Source: Nocardioides sp. CER19 (GTDB taxonomy: Bacteria; Actinomycetota; Actinomycetes; Propionibacteriales; Nocardioidaceae). Taken from it: 64,000 nt of DNA. The first letter of the stretch is position 1. Every line of letters begins with the position of its first letter. The notes below the pieces were generated by a model, which was given only the letters and a program-made list of their open reading frames with translations, searched no databases and was not told where the DNA came from. Below are positions 45,444 through 54,694 of this stretch, one piece after another. The translations under genes were made by a program, and so were the position numbers. The stretch is taken from assembly GCF_029846275.1 (NCBI RefSeq), contig NZ_JARVWS010000002.1:62001-126000 (forward strand), given 5' to 3'.

Positions 45444-46441
45444 GCACACCCGAACTCGCACTCCCGGTCTCCGACCCCGAGCTCGAGCAGCGGCTGAAGA
45501 GCCGTCTCGCGCTGGTGGAGAAGGCGCTGGCCGGCCACGTGCAGTCACGCGCGCCGTTCGTGACCGAGGCGGCCGGGCACCTGCTCGAGGCCGGCGGCAA
45601 GCGGTTCCGGCCGCTGCTGGTGCTGCTCGCCGCCGAGTGCGGCGACCGGCCCGACAGCGACGACGTCCTGACCGCCGCGTGCGTGGTCGAGCTGACCCAC
45701 CTGGCGTCGCTCTACCACGACGACGTGATGGACGAGGCGCTCGTCCGCCGGGGTGCCGACTCCGCCAACGCCCGCTGGGACAACCACGTCGCGATCCTCA
45801 CCGGCGACTTCCTCTTCGCCCGGTCCTCCGAGCTGACCGCCGAGCTCGGGCCCGAGGCCGTGCACATCCAGTCGAAGACGTTCGCCCGGCTCGTCGAGGG
45901 CCAGATCCTGGAGACGCAGGCACCGCTCGCCGGCGACGACCCGGTCGCCCACCACCTCGACGTCATCGCCGGCAAGACCGGCATCCTGATCGCCACCTCC
46001 GCCCGCTACGGCGCGCTGTTCGGCGGCGCGTCCAAGGAGGTCGAGGAGGCGCTCACGGCGTACGGCGACATCGTCGGCGCGGCCTTCCAGATCTCCGACG
46101 ACATCCTCGACATCGCCTCCGACGGCGACGTGTCCGGCAAGACGCCCGGCACCGACCTGCGCGAGGGCGTCCCGACGCTGCCGGTGCTGATGGCCCGACG
46201 TGCCGCCCGGCCGTCCGACTCCCGCCTCATCGCGCTGCTGGACTCCGACCTGTCCGCCTCCGACGACGACCTCGCCGAGGCGCTCGCCCTGCTGCGGGCC
46301 CACCCCGCCATGGACGAGGCCCGTGCCTACGTCGCCGAGGAGGCCCGCCGGGCCAAGGCCTGCCTGGGCCCGGTCCCCGCCGGTGCCGTGCGTGAGGCGC
46401 TCGAGGCGTTCGCCGACATCCTGGCCACCCGCACCGCCTGA
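45440..46441 (+). CDS. Polyprenyl diphosphate synthase (likely menaquinone side chain)
   Basis: Trans-isoprenyl diphosphate synthase of 333 residues. Both Asp-rich motifs are intact: LYHDDVMDEALVRRG and QISDDILDIASD, with GGKRFRP near the N-terminus and KTGILIATSARYG. Chain length is not fixed by inspection; heptaprenyl to nonaprenyl is typical for menaquinone. The GTGA overlap with nuoN ties tail synthesis to complex I expression, and MenA at 17653 would use the product. Confidence 0.92.
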   Translation: MSTPELALPVSDPELEQRLKSRLALVEKALAGHVQSRAPFVTEAAGHLLEAGGKRFRPLLVLLAAECGDRPDSDDVLTAACVVELTHLASLYHDDVMDEALVRRGADSANARWDNHVAILTGDFLFARSSELTAELGPEAVHIQSKTFARLVEGQILETQAPLAGDDPVAHHLDVIAGKTGILIATSARYGALFGGASKEVEEALTAYGDIVGAAFQISDDILDIASDGDVSGKTPGTDLREGVPTLPVLMARRAARPSDSRLIALLDSDLSASDDDLAEALALLRAHPAMDEARAYVAEEARRAKACLGPVPAGAVREALEAFADILATRTA

Positions 46442-46443
46442 CC

Positions 46444-46511
46444 GGGTCTCGATCCGCTCGCCGGCGCTCGCACTCGACCAACGAGCCCCTGGGCGGAGCG
46501 CATCGAGATCC
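46444..46511. terminator. Repeat-derived hairpin between convergent genes
   Basis: The left arm begins GGGTCTCGATCCGCTC (46444) and the right arm ends GAGCGCATCGAGATCC (46511), giving about 15 paired bases with few mismatches. The left half also resembles repeat family A in inverted orientation (GCTCGCCGGCGCTCGCACTCGACCA). It probably serves as a two-way terminator for the nuo and ene-reductase transcripts. No other gene is seen between 46442 and 46524. Confidence 0.6.
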
Positions 46512-46524
46512 GGACGTGTCGACG

Positions 46525-47619
46525 TCAGGCGGTGTGCCGGTAGGTGCCGTAGTCCAGGTAGCCGGTCTCGTCGCCGCCGTAGAAGGTGGCCGGGTCTGCC
46601 GCGTTGAGCGGCAGGCCGAGGCGGAGCCGCTCGACGAGGTCGGGGTTGGCGAGGTAGGCGCGGCCGAAGCTGATCAGGTCCGCGCCGAGACCCAGCCAGT
46701 GGTCAGCCGACTCCCGGTTGGTCGGCACCGGCCCGTACGGCTCATCGCCACGCTGCAGCCACGTGCTGGGGTTGACCATGAAGGTGCCGCTCCAACGCCG
46801 GCGCAGCGCGACCATCGTGGCCTCGTCGGTGGTCGCCTCGAGGTGGACGTAGGCCAAACCGAGACGGTCGAGCTCGGTGAGCAGCGCGCCGTACAGGCCG
46901 GGAACGTCCTCCTCGACCACGTTCCACAGCCCGGCGCCCGGGGAGAGGCGGATCGCGGTCCGGTCGGCGCCGATCGCGTCCGCGGTGGCCTCGACGGCCT
47001 CGACCGCGAACCGGATGCGGTTGGCGATCGAGCCGCCGTAGGAGTCGGTGCGCAGGTTGGCGTTGGAGGAGAGGAACTGGCTGATCAGGTAGCCGTTGGC
47101 GCCGTGCAGCTCGACGCCGTCGAAGCCCGCGTCGAGCGCGCGGACCGCCGCCTCGGCGTACGACCGCGCCTGCTCGGGGACCTCGTCGGTGGCCAGCGCG
47201 CGGGGGACCGGGGCCGGCTGCGGCCCGCTCGGGGTGAAGACGGAGGCGCCGGCCGCCACGGCGGAGGGCCCGACCGGCTGCACGCCGCTCACCGACTCGT
47301 GGCCGATCCGGCCGCCGTGCATCAGCTGGGCGAAGATGCGGCCGCCGTTGAGGTGCACCGCGTCCGTCACCGGCTTCCACGACGCCGCCTCGCGCGCGTC
47401 GCGCAGACCCGCGGCACCGGGGTTCGCGGTGCCGACCCGGTTGGGCTGGATCCCGTCGGAGATCAGCAGCCCGGCGGTCGCGCGCTGGGCGAAGTAGCTC
47501 GCCATCTGCTCGGTCGCGAGGCCGTCCGCCGTGCCGCGCACGCGGGACATCGGGGCCATCACGACGCGGTTGGGCAGGACGAGCCCGCCGACCCGGTGGC
47601 TGCTGAAGAGACTGGTCAT
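46525..47619 (-). CDS. Old-yellow-enzyme-family ene-reductase
   Basis: FMN-dependent alkene reductase of 364 residues. It begins LFSSHRVGGLVLPNRVVMAPMSR; the active-site pair His/Asn and Tyr are in FDGVELHGANGYLISQFL, then SYGGSIANRIRFAVEAVEA and the flavin phosphate region LISFGRAYLANPDLVERL. It is of the NemA/xenobiotic reductase branch that reduces activated C=C or nitro compounds using NAD(P)H. A divergent MerR gene and a 19-bp-spacer promoter suggest inducible expression. Confidence 0.9.
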   Translation of the reverse strand: MTSLFSSHRVGGLVLPNRVVMAPMSRVRGTADGLATEQMASYFAQRATAGLLISDGIQPNRVGTANPGAAGLRDAREAASWKPVTDAVHLNGGRIFAQLMHGGRIGHESVSGVQPVGPSAVAAGASVFTPSGPQPAPVPRALATDEVPEQARSYAEAAVRALDAGFDGVELHGANGYLISQFLSSNANLRTDSYGGSIANRIRFAVEAVEATADAIGADRTAIRLSPGAGLWNVVEEDVPGLYGALLTELDRLGLAYVHLEATTDEATMVALRRRWSGTFMVNPSTWLQRGDEPYGPVPTNRESADHWLGLGADLISFGRAYLANPDLVERLRLGLPLNAADPATFYGGDETGYLDYGTYRHTA

Positions 47620-47660
47620 GGATCGTTGCTCCTATGGTGTTCGAGGGTGTGCGTCGATGA

Positions 47661-47691
47661 CGGTAAAACCTGACACTGACGTCAGGGGCAA
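47661..47691 (-). promoter_or_regulatory. MerR-type promoter/operator for ene-reductase
   Basis: Read on the minus strand, TTGCCC (47686-47691) and TTACCG (47661-47666) are 19 bp apart, the long spacer typical of MerR-activated promoters. The spacer holds the inverted repeat CCTGAC-N6-GTCAGG (47669-47686). Confidence 0.6.
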
Positions 47692-47739
47692 GTCCGTCGG
47701 CGTCGATGTGAGCCGGATCATGGAGATGGTGGGGATCGG

Positions 47740-48126
47740 ATGAGGATCGGGGAGCTGGCCGAGCGGGCCGGCGTGAGCGCACGGTCGCTGCGTTACTACG
47801 AGGAGCAGGGGCTGCTGACGTCCGTGCGGAGCGCGTCGGGTCAGCGGCACTACGGCGAGGAGGCCGTCCAGCGGGTCGTGCTGCTGCAGCAGCTCTTCGC
47901 GGCGGGTCTGACCAGCCGGACCATCGTCGAGCTGCTGCCGTGCACCTACGAGCCCAGCGTCGAGGCGAGCGACGACGCCTTCGACCGGATGGTCCAGGAA
48001 CGGCAGAAGCTCGAGGCGCACATCGACGGCCTCAACCACACCCTGCGATCGCTCGACGGCATCATCGAGATCAACCGTCGCTGGCGCGCGAGCCAGGTCG
48101 AAGAGACCGGCGTGGCGGCCGGCTGA
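47740..48126 (+). CDS. MerR-family transcriptional regulator
   Basis: The 128-residue protein has the N-terminal HTH MRIGELAERAGVSARSLRYYEEQGLL, the wing SGQRHYGEEAVQR, and a coiled-coil dimer helix (FDRMVQERQKLEAHIDGLNHT, read as one helix). One cysteine occurs in LLPCTYEPS, in a short effector region, so it may sense electrophiles; this is a guess. Divergent from the ene-reductase, whose promoter has MerR architecture. Confidence 0.9.
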   Translation: MRIGELAERAGVSARSLRYYEEQGLLTSVRSASGQRHYGEEAVQRVVLLQQLFAAGLTSRTIVELLPCTYEPSVEASDDAFDRMVQERQKLEAHIDGLNHTLRSLDGIIEINRRWRASQVEETGVAAG

Positions 48127-48135
48127 GGTCGACCG

Positions 48136-48882
48136 TCAGCGGCCGCGGAGGCGGGCGGAGACGAGGGTGGCGGTCCGGCGCACCTCAGCGACGATGACGG
48201 GCAGGTCGACCGGGCCGGTGAAGGTCACCGCCACGCCGGCGGCCGGCTGGTCGTTGTGGTCGACGACCGCGGCGGCCACCGACGCGAAGCCGGGCGTCAC
48301 CTCGCCGTCCTCGTCGGCATAGCCCCGCCGCCGGGTCTCGGACAGCACCGACCGGAGCGCGGTCAGGGAGGACGGCCCCTTGCCGTGACGGTCGACGAAC
48401 GCGGTGCGGTCGGGGTAGAGCGCGCGCACCTGGCTCGGCGGGAGCGCGGCGAGGATCGCCCGACCGCTGGCGGTCAGGTGCGCCGGCAGGCGTACGCCGA
48501 CGTCGGTGACCAGGGGCGGCCGACCCGGAGCACGCTCCTCGACGACGTAGAGGACGTCACGGCCGTGGATCACCGCGAGGTGGGCGGTCTGCCCGGTGCG
48601 GTCGACGAGCTCGGCGAGCGGGCGGCGCGCGATCCGCTGCAGCGGCTCCTGGCGCGCGTACCCGCTGCCGATCTCGTGCGCCGCGACGCCGAGCCCGTAG
48701 GTGCGCTCGTCGGCGAGGTGCACGACGAAGCCCTCGTCGACCATGGCGGCGAGCAGGTGGTAGGCCGAGCTCCGAGGCAGCCCGACGGCACGGGCGATCC
48801 GGTCGAGCGGGACCGGGCCCGGCTGGGCGGCGAGGAACCGGAGCACGCGGAGCGCGCGAGTGGCGGCCGGCACCTGGGTCAC
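48136..48882 (-). CDS. IclR-family regulator of the hut cluster
   Basis: The 248-residue protein has an N-terminal winged helix (ALRVLRFLAAQPGPVPLDRIARAVGLPRSSAYHLLAAMV) whose middle is the HTH, and a C-terminal effector domain (HLTASGRAILAALPPSQVRALYP, then GFASVAAAVVDHNDQPAAGVAVTF). The GTG at 48882 is 6 nt after GACAAT (leaderless pattern); the upstream extension to 48954 is not conserved. Divergent from hutH, with matched operators over each start. Probably a repressor responding to histidine or urocanate (inference). Confidence 0.88.
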   Translation of the reverse strand: MTQVPAATRALRVLRFLAAQPGPVPLDRIARAVGLPRSSAYHLLAAMVDEGFVVHLADERTYGLGVAAHEIGSGYARQEPLQRIARRPLAELVDRTGQTAHLAVIHGRDVLYVVEERAPGRPPLVTDVGVRLPAHLTASGRAILAALPPSQVRALYPDRTAFVDRHGKGPSSLTALRSVLSETRRRGYADEDGEVTPGFASVAAAVVDHNDQPAAGVAVTFTGPVDLPVIVAEVRRTATLVSARLRGR

Positions 48883-48890
48883 GGGGCCAT

Positions 48891-48908
48891 TGTCTCGTAT
48901 CCGAGACA
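48891..48908. promoter_or_regulatory. hut operator 1 (IclR side)
   Basis: TGTCTCGTATCCGAGACA, a GTCTC-N6-GAGAC palindrome with 7-bp arms. It overlaps the -10 of the iclR gene (48889-48894 on the minus strand), predicting autorepression. Confidence 0.65.
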
Positions 48909-48945
48909 CCGATGGCGAGCGTGCTCTGTTCCGGGCGGCGGGCAC

Positions 48946-48963
48946 GGTCTCCAATAGGAGACA
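48946..48963. promoter_or_regulatory. hut operator 2 (hutH side)
   Basis: GGTCTCCAATAGGAGACA matches operator 1 in the GTCTC-N6-GAGAC core. It runs into the hutH start codon and covers the likely start-site region, so a bound regulator would block hutH transcription. Confidence 0.65.
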
Positions 48964-50504
48964 TGCAGGTCATCGAGGTCGGGATCGGTCCCGTCGCACC
49001 CGAGGAGCTCGTCGTCGTCGCGCGGGAGGGGGCCGCCGTCCGGCTGTCCGACGACGCCGAGGCGGCCATCGAGCAGAGCCGCAAGCTCGTCGAGGCGCTG
49101 GCCGACGACGTCGAGCCGCACTACGGCATCTCGACCGGGTTCGGCGCACTCGCCACCCGCCACATCGCCCCCGAGCTGCGCGCCCAGCTGCAGCGCAGCC
49201 TCGTGCTGTCCCACGCCGCCGGCAGCGGGCCGGAGGTGGAGCGCGAGGTGGTGCGGGCGCTCATGATGCTGCGCCTGTCGACCCTCGCCACCGGCCGGAC
49301 CGGCGTACGGCTGGAGACGGCGCGGGCGTACGCCGCCCTGATCTCGGCCGGCATCACCCCGGTGGTCCGCGAGTACGGCTCGCTGGGCTGCTCCGGCGAC
49401 CTCGCCCCGCTGGCGCACTGCGCGCTGGCGCTGCTGGGGGAGGGCGAGGTGCGCGACGCCGACGACACGCTCCTGCCCGCGGCCCAGGCGCTGGCCGACG
49501 CCGGCATCGAGCCGGTCGTCCTCGCCGAGAAGGAGGGGCTCGCACTCATCAACGGCACCGACGGCATGCTGGGCATGCTCGTCCTCGCCGCCCACGACCT
49601 GCACCGGCTGCTCACCACGGCCGACATCGCCGCCGCGATGAGCGTCGAGGCCCTGCTCGGCTCCGACGCCGTCTTCGCCGCCGACCTCCAGGCGCTGCGC
49701 CCGCACCCCGGCCAGGCCGCCAGCGCCGCCAACCTGAAGGCGCTGCTCGAGGGCTCGCTGATCATGGCGAGCCATCGCGACGGCACCTGCACCCGCGTCC
49801 AGGACGCTTACTCGCTGCGCTGCGCACCGCAGGTCCACGGCGCCGTCCGCGACACGCTCGCCCACGCGGAGACGGTCGCCGGCCGCGAGCTCGCCAGCGC
49901 CGTCGACAACCCGGTGATCACGCTGGACGGGCGGGTCGAGTCCAACGGCAACTTCCACGGCGCGCCGGTGGGCTACGTGCTCGACTTCCTGGCCATCGCG
50001 GTCGCCGACGCGGCGAGCATCAGCGAGCGTCGTACCGACCGCTTCCTCGACGTCTCCCGCAGCAACGGCCTGCCGCCGTTCCTCGCGGACGACCCCGGGG
50101 TCGACAGCGGCCACATGATCGCGCAGTACACCCAGGCCGCGATCGTCTCCGAGCTCAAGCGGCTCGCCGCTCCCGCGAGCGTCGACTCGATCCCGAGCAG
50201 CGCGATGCAGGAGGACCACGTCTCGATGGGCTGGTCTGCCGCGCGCAAGCTGCGCCGGGCGATCGACGGCCTCACCCGGGTCATCGCGGTCGAGGTCCTG
50301 ACGGCCGCTCGGGCCATCGACCTGCGGGCGCCGCTGCAGCCCGCCGCAGCCACCGGCGCCGTCGTACGCGCGCTGCGTGAGGCGGGCGTGGCCGGCCCGG
50401 GCACCGACCGCTACCTCGCCCCCGAGATCGAGCGCGCCGTCGCGCTCGTGGCGAGCGGGGAGATCCTCGCCGCCGCCCAGTCAGTCACCGGCCCGTTGAG
50501 CTGA
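48963..50504 (+). CDS. hutH: Histidine ammonia-lyase
   Basis: Converts histidine to urocanate and ammonia; 513 residues. The MIO-forming region reads [16 protein letters not shown], so the tripeptide is Cys143-Ser144-Gly145 rather than the usual Ala-Ser-Gly. YGISTGFG and the VQDAYSLRC and NFHGAP segments are intact, so an active enzyme is expected. The ATG at 48963 follows AGGAG very closely (2 nt), so initiation may be leaderless. First gene of hutH-U-M20-F-I. Confidence 0.95.
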   Translation: MQVIEVGIGPVAPEELVVVAREGAAVRLSDDAEAAIEQSRKLVEALADDVEPHYGISTGFGALATRHIAPELRAQLQRSLVLSHAAGSGPEVEREVVRALMMLRLSTLATGRTGVRLETARAYAALISAGITPVVREYGSLGCSGDLAPLAHCALALLGEGEVRDADDTLLPAAQALADAGIEPVVLAEKEGLALINGTDGMLGMLVLAAHDLHRLLTTADIAAAMSVEALLGSDAVFAADLQALRPHPGQAASAANLKALLEGSLIMASHRDGTCTRVQDAYSLRCAPQVHGAVRDTLAHAETVAGRELASAVDNPVITLDGRVESNGNFHGAPVGYVLDFLAIAVADAASISERRTDRFLDVSRSNGLPPFLADDPGVDSGHMIAQYTQAAIVSELKRLAAPASVDSIPSSAMQEDHVSMGWSAARKLRRAIDGLTRVIAVEVLTAARAIDLRAPLQPAAATGAVVRALREAGVAGPGTDRYLAPEIERAVALVASGEILAAAQSVTGPLS

Positions 50505-50514
50505 GGAGAAGCAC

Positions 50515-52185
50515 ATGCAAGGCGCACGACCGGTCCGCGCTCCCCGCGGCACCACCCTGACCGCCCGCTCGTGGCAGACCGAGGCCCCGCTGCGGATGCT
50601 GATGAACAACCTCGACCCCGACGTGGCCGAGCGCCCCGACGACCTGGTCGTGTACGGCGGCACCGGCCGCGCCGCGCGCAGCTGGCCGGCCTTCGACGCG
50701 ATGGTCAGGACCCTCACCGACCTGCGCGAGGACGAGACGATGCTGGTCCAGTCCGGCAAGCCGGTCGGCGTCATGCGAACCCACGAGTGGGCGCCTCGGG
50801 TGCTCATCGCCAACTCCAACCTGGTCGGCGACTGGGCGAACTGGCCCGAGTTCCGCCGGCTCGAGCAGGCCGGGCTGACGATGTACGGCCAGATGACGGC
50901 CGGCTCGTGGATCTACATCGGCACGCAGGGGATCCTCCAGGGGACCTACGAGACGTTCGCCGCGGTGGCGGCGAAGCGCTTCGACGGGACGCTGGCCGGG
51001 ACGCTGACCGTCACCGGCGGCTGCGGCGGCATGGGCGGCGCCCAGCCGCTCGCGGTGACCCTCAACGGCGGCGTCTGCCTCGTCGTCGACGTGGACGCCG
51101 CCCGGCTCCGGCGGCGGGTGGAGACGCGCTACCTCGACGAGGTCGCCGACGACCTCGACGACGCGATCGCGCGCTGCCTGGCCGCGAAGGGCGAGCGGCG
51201 GGCGCTCTCGGTCGGACTGGTCGGCAACTGCGCGACGGTGCTGCCCGAGCTGCTCCGCCGGGGCGTGGCCGTCGACGTCGTCACCGACCAGACGTCGGCC
51301 CACGATCCGCTGTCCTACCTGCCCGAGGGCGTCGCGCTCGAGGACTGGGCCGATCTCGCCGCGGCCAAGCCGGAGGAGTTCACCGACCGCGCCCGCGTGT
51401 CCATGGCGAAGCACGTCGAGGCGATGGTCGGCTTCCTCGACGCCGGCGCCGAGGTGTTCGACTACGGCAACTCGATCCGCGACGAGGCGCGGCTCGGCGG
51501 CTACACCCGGGCCTTCGACTTCCCGGGCTTCGTGCCGGCCTACATCCGCCCGCTGTTCACCGAGGGCAAGGGGCCGTTCCGGTGGGCCGCCCTCTCCGGC
51601 GACCCGGCCGACATCCGCCGTACCGACGAGGCGGTGCTCGACCTCTTCCCGGACAACGACCACCTGCACCGCTGGATCCGCGCGGCCCAGGACCGGGTCG
51701 CGTTCCAGGGGCTGCCGGCGCGGATCTGCTGGCTGGGCTACGGCGAGCGCGACCGGGCCGGCCTGGCGTTCAACGAGCTCGTGTCGTCCGGGCAGGTCAG
51801 CGCGCCGATCGTCATCGGTCGCGACCACCTCGACTGCGGGTCGGTCGCCTCGCCCTACCGCGAGACCGAGGCGATGGCCGACGGCTCCGACGCGATCGCC
51901 GACTGGCCGCTGCTCAACGCGCTCGTCAACACCGCGAGCGGCGCCAGCTGGGTGTCGATCCACCACGGCGGCGGCGTCGGCATCGGCCGGTCGATCCATG
52001 CCGGCCAGGTGACGGTCGCCGACGGAACGCCGTTGGCCGCGCAGAAGATCGAGCGCGTCCTCACCAACGACCCCGGCATGGGCGTCATCCGGCACATCGA
52101 CTCCGGCGACGCCCCGGGCTTCTCCAACGAGGTGGGCCCGCTCGCTGACCACGCCGACGGCGGCGTCTCGGTCCCGATGCCATGA
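50515..52185 (+). CDS. hutU: Urocanate hydratase
   Basis: NAD-dependent hydratase converting urocanate to imidazolonepropionate; 556 residues. Signatures: [59 protein letters not shown] and the catalytic-cysteine motif [22 protein letters not shown] precedes the ATG by 8 nt. The stop overlaps the next start by 4 bp. Confidence 0.97.
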   Translation: MQGARPVRAPRGTTLTARSWQTEAPLRMLMNNLDPDVAERPDDLVVYGGTGRAARSWPAFDAMVRTLTDLREDETMLVQSGKPVGVMRTHEWAPRVLIANSNLVGDWANWPEFRRLEQAGLTMYGQMTAGSWIYIGTQGILQGTYETFAAVAAKRFDGTLAGTLTVTGGCGGMGGAQPLAVTLNGGVCLVVDVDAARLRRRVETRYLDEVADDLDDAIARCLAAKGERRALSVGLVGNCATVLPELLRRGVAVDVVTDQTSAHDPLSYLPEGVALEDWADLAAAKPEEFTDRARVSMAKHVEAMVGFLDAGAEVFDYGNSIRDEARLGGYTRAFDFPGFVPAYIRPLFTEGKGPFRWAALSGDPADIRRTDEAVLDLFPDNDHLHRWIRAAQDRVAFQGLPARICWLGYGERDRAGLAFNELVSSGQVSAPIVIGRDHLDCGSVASPYRETEAMADGSDAIADWPLLNALVNTASGASWVSIHHGGGVGIGRSIHAGQVTVADGTPLAAQKIERVLTNDPGMGVIRHIDSGDAPGFSNEVGPLADHADGGVSVPMP

Positions 52186-53342
52186 CGTTCGAGTCGATGT
52201 GGGCCGACCTGGCCCCCGTCGGGCGGGTCGCCTCCGGCGGCTACGTCCGGCACCCCTGGACCTCGGCGACCGGTGAGCTCGAGGCCTGGTTCACCGAGGC
52301 CGCGGTCGCGCGTGGGCTGAGTGTCGAGCGGGACGCGTTCGGCAACCTGCTCGCGACGACGGCCGGCGCCGACGGCGACCGCGTGCTCGTCGGCTCGCAC
52401 CTCGACTCGGTGATCGAGGGCGGGGCCTACGACGGCCCGCTCGGCGTCGTGAGCGCGTTCGCCGCGCTCGACGTCCTGCGTGATCGTGGCGTCGCGCTGA
52501 ACCGCCCGATCGCGGTGGCCGCGTTCCAGGCCGAGGAGGGGTCGCGGTTCGGCCCGGCCTGCCTCGGCTCGCGGCTGGCGACCGGGTCGCTGTCGTGGGA
52601 GTCGGCCAGGGAGCTCGCCGACCGGGACGGCGTACGGCTGGGGGACCTGGTGGAGGGCGGTGACTCCGGGATCCTGCGCGACGTCGGCTGCTTCGTCGAG
52701 CTCCACGTGGAGCAGGGCCGCGGGCTCGTCGACCTCGAGGCGCCGGTCGGCGTGGCCAGCGGGATCTGGCCGCACGGCCGCTGGCGGTTCGAGTTCGCGG
52801 GGTCGGCCGACCACGCCGGCACGACCCGGATGGAGGACCGGCACGACCCGATGCTGTCCTACGCCGTCACGGCGCTCGCCGCCAACAAGCAGGCGCGGCT
52901 GGCCGACCAGCGCGCGACGTTCGGCCGGGTCGAGGCGGTCCCCAACGGCACCAACGCCGTGCCGTCGCGGGTGACGGGCTGGCTCGACGCGCGCGCGTCC
53001 ACCGAACCGGCGCTGGAGCACCTGGTCGGCGTCATCTCCTCGCAGGCCCGTGACCGAGCGGGCCGCGACGGCACGACGCTCGCGGTGACGCCGGAGTCGG
53101 TGACGCCGGCGGTCACGTTCGACGAGGGCCTCGCCGCCCGGATCGGCCGCGGGCGACCGGTGCTGCCCACCCAGGCCGGCCACGACGCCGGGATCCTGCA
53201 GACCGCCGGCATCCCGACCGCGATGCTCTTCGTCCGCAACCCCACCGGCGTGTCCCACTCGCCCGACGAGCAGGCCTCGACCGGCGACTGCCTGGCGGGT
53301 GTCGAAGCGCTCGCCGACGCGCTGCAGGAGCTCGCGTCGTGA
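52182..53342 (+). CDS. M20-family amidohydrolase in hut cluster (candidate N-formylglutamate hydrolase)
   Basis: Zinc-dependent M20 protein of 386 residues in the allantoate amidohydrolase / N-carbamoyl-amino-acid hydrolase branch. Metal ligands are in [35 protein letters not shown] and FVELHVEQG; a late His is in [10 protein letters not shown]. The dimer-interface segment [16 protein letters not shown] is present. It sits between hutU and hutF with 4-bp overlaps, so its substrate is probably a histidine-pathway intermediate. HutF yields N-formylglutamate and no hutG is present, so deformylation is the best guess. Confidence 0.85.
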   Translation: MTFESMWADLAPVGRVASGGYVRHPWTSATGELEAWFTEAAVARGLSVERDAFGNLLATTAGADGDRVLVGSHLDSVIEGGAYDGPLGVVSAFAALDVLRDRGVALNRPIAVAAFQAEEGSRFGPACLGSRLATGSLSWESARELADRDGVRLGDLVEGGDSGILRDVGCFVELHVEQGRGLVDLEAPVGVASGIWPHGRWRFEFAGSADHAGTTRMEDRHDPMLSYAVTALAANKQARLADQRATFGRVEAVPNGTNAVPSRVTGWLDARASTEPALEHLVGVISSQARDRAGRDGTTLAVTPESVTPAVTFDEGLAARIGRGRPVLPTQAGHDAGILQTAGIPTAMLFVRNPTGVSHSPDEQASTGDCLAGVEALADALQELAS

Positions 53343-54694
53343 GGCTCGTCCTGGAGCGCGCGCTTCTGCCCGACGGGATCGCCGACGACGTGGTCGTCGA
53401 GATCGAGGACGGACGATTCACTTCCGTCACAGCGCCCGGCCTAGAGCGGAACTCCCGGGGTGCTGTGGCGGCCAGGGAGTTCCGGAGTACCCGGTTGACC
53501 GGGGACTCCGACCGCGACTCCGACCGCCTCCCCGGCCTCACCCTCCCCGGCCTGGCGAACACCCACAGCCACGCCTTCCACCGCGCGCTCCGGGGCCGGA
53601 CGCAGCGGGAGCGCGGGACGTTCTGGACCTGGCGGGAGCAGATGTACGCCGTCGCCGGCCGGCTCGATCCCGACTCCTACTTCGCGCTGGCCCGCGCGGC
53701 CTACCGGGAGATGGTGGCCGCCGGCTACACCGGCGTCGCGGAGTTCCACTACGTGCACCACCGCCCCGACGGCCGCCCCTACGACGACCCGGCGGCGATG
53801 TCGCGCGCCCTCGTCGCGGCCGCCGCGGAGGCCGGCATCCGGCTGACGCTGCTGCCGACGCTCTACTCCAGCAGCGGGTTCGGCGAGCCCGTCGAGCCGG
53901 AGCAGGAGCGCTTCCGCCACCAGCGCGCCGAGGACCTGCTGGCGCTCGCCGACGGTCTCAAGGACGACGACCGCACGCGGATCGGCCTGGCCGCCCACTC
54001 GGTCCGCGCGGTCGCCCCCGACCAGCTGGCGACCCTGGCCGCCGACGGCCGGCTCCTGCACGTCCACCTCTCCGAGCAGCGCGCCGAGAACGACGGCTGC
54101 CGGGCGGCGTACGGCGTCACGCCCACGCGCCTGCTCGCCGACGCCGGCGCGCTCGGCCCGCGGACGACCGTCGTCCACGCGACCCACCTGACCGACGAGG
54201 ACGTCGCCCTGCTCGGCGACAGCGGGACGACGGTGAGCATGTGCCCGACCACGGAGCGCGACCTCGGCGATGGCATCGGACCGGCGCGGCGGCTGCGCGA
54301 CGCCGGCTGCCCGGTGACCGTGGGCAGCGACAGCCAGGCGGTGGTCGACCCGTTCGAGGAGCTGCGGGCCGTCGAGCTCGGCGAGCGGCTCGCGACCCAG
54401 GCGCGCGGCCACTGGACCGCGCGGGAGCTGGTGGACGCCGGGGCCGACCACCGCGCGCTCGGGTTCCCGGACGCCGGCGCGATCGAGGTCGGTGCCCGCG
54501 CCGACCTCGTCACGATCGACACCGGCAGCGTGCGGACCGCTGGCACCGGGGCGGCCGAGGAGACGGCCGTCTTCGCGGCGACGGCCGCCGACGTGACACG
54601 GGTGATGGTCGACGGCCGGGTGGTGTTCCGGCGCGGCGACGACGAGGCGATCGGCCGCGAGCTCGCGACCGCGATCGAGGAGCTGCTGTCGTGA
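53339..54694 (+). CDS. hutF: Formimidoylglutamate deiminase
   Basis: Amidohydrolase-superfamily enzyme of 451 residues releasing ammonia from N-formimino-glutamate to give N-formylglutamate. The metal motif is [18 protein letters not shown], then [21 protein letters not shown], and the late Asp in [17 protein letters not shown]. Residues about 37-62 are an unusual Arg/Ser/Asp-rich insertion that includes a 10-bp-arm inverted repeat. Overlaps its neighbours (ATGA-type and GTGA). Confidence 0.93.
   Translation: MRLVLERALLPDGIADDVVVEIEDGRFTSVTAPGLERNSRGAVAAREFRSTRLTGDSDRDSDRLPGLTLPGLANTHSHAFHRALRGRTQRERGTFWTWREQMYAVAGRLDPDSYFALARAAYREMVAAGYTGVAEFHYVHHRPDGRPYDDPAAMSRALVAAAAEAGIRLTLLPTLYSSSGFGEPVEPEQERFRHQRAEDLLALADGLKDDDRTRIGLAAHSVRAVAPDQLATLAADGRLLHVHLSEQRAENDGCRAAYGVTPTRLLADAGALGPRTTVVHATHLTDEDVALLGDSGTTVSMCPTTERDLGDGIGPARRLRDAGCPVTVGSDSQAVVDPFEELRAVELGERLATQARGHWTARELVDAGADHRALGFPDAGAIEVGARADLVTIDTGSVRTAGTGAAEETAVFAATAADVTRVMVDGRVVFRRGDDEAIGRELATAIEELLS
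53447..53484 (+). repeat. Inverted repeat inside hutF
   Basis: CGGAACTCCC (53447-53456) and GGGAGTTCCG (53475-53484) are perfect 10-bp arms around an 18-bp loop. They fall in a poorly conserved insertion before the metal motif, so a small element may have inserted in frame. Confidence 0.55.

Noticed and set aside
33644..46511. Insertion sequence or prophage remnant
   Set aside because: No transposase, integrase or phage gene was seen; the repeats are short palindromic units only.
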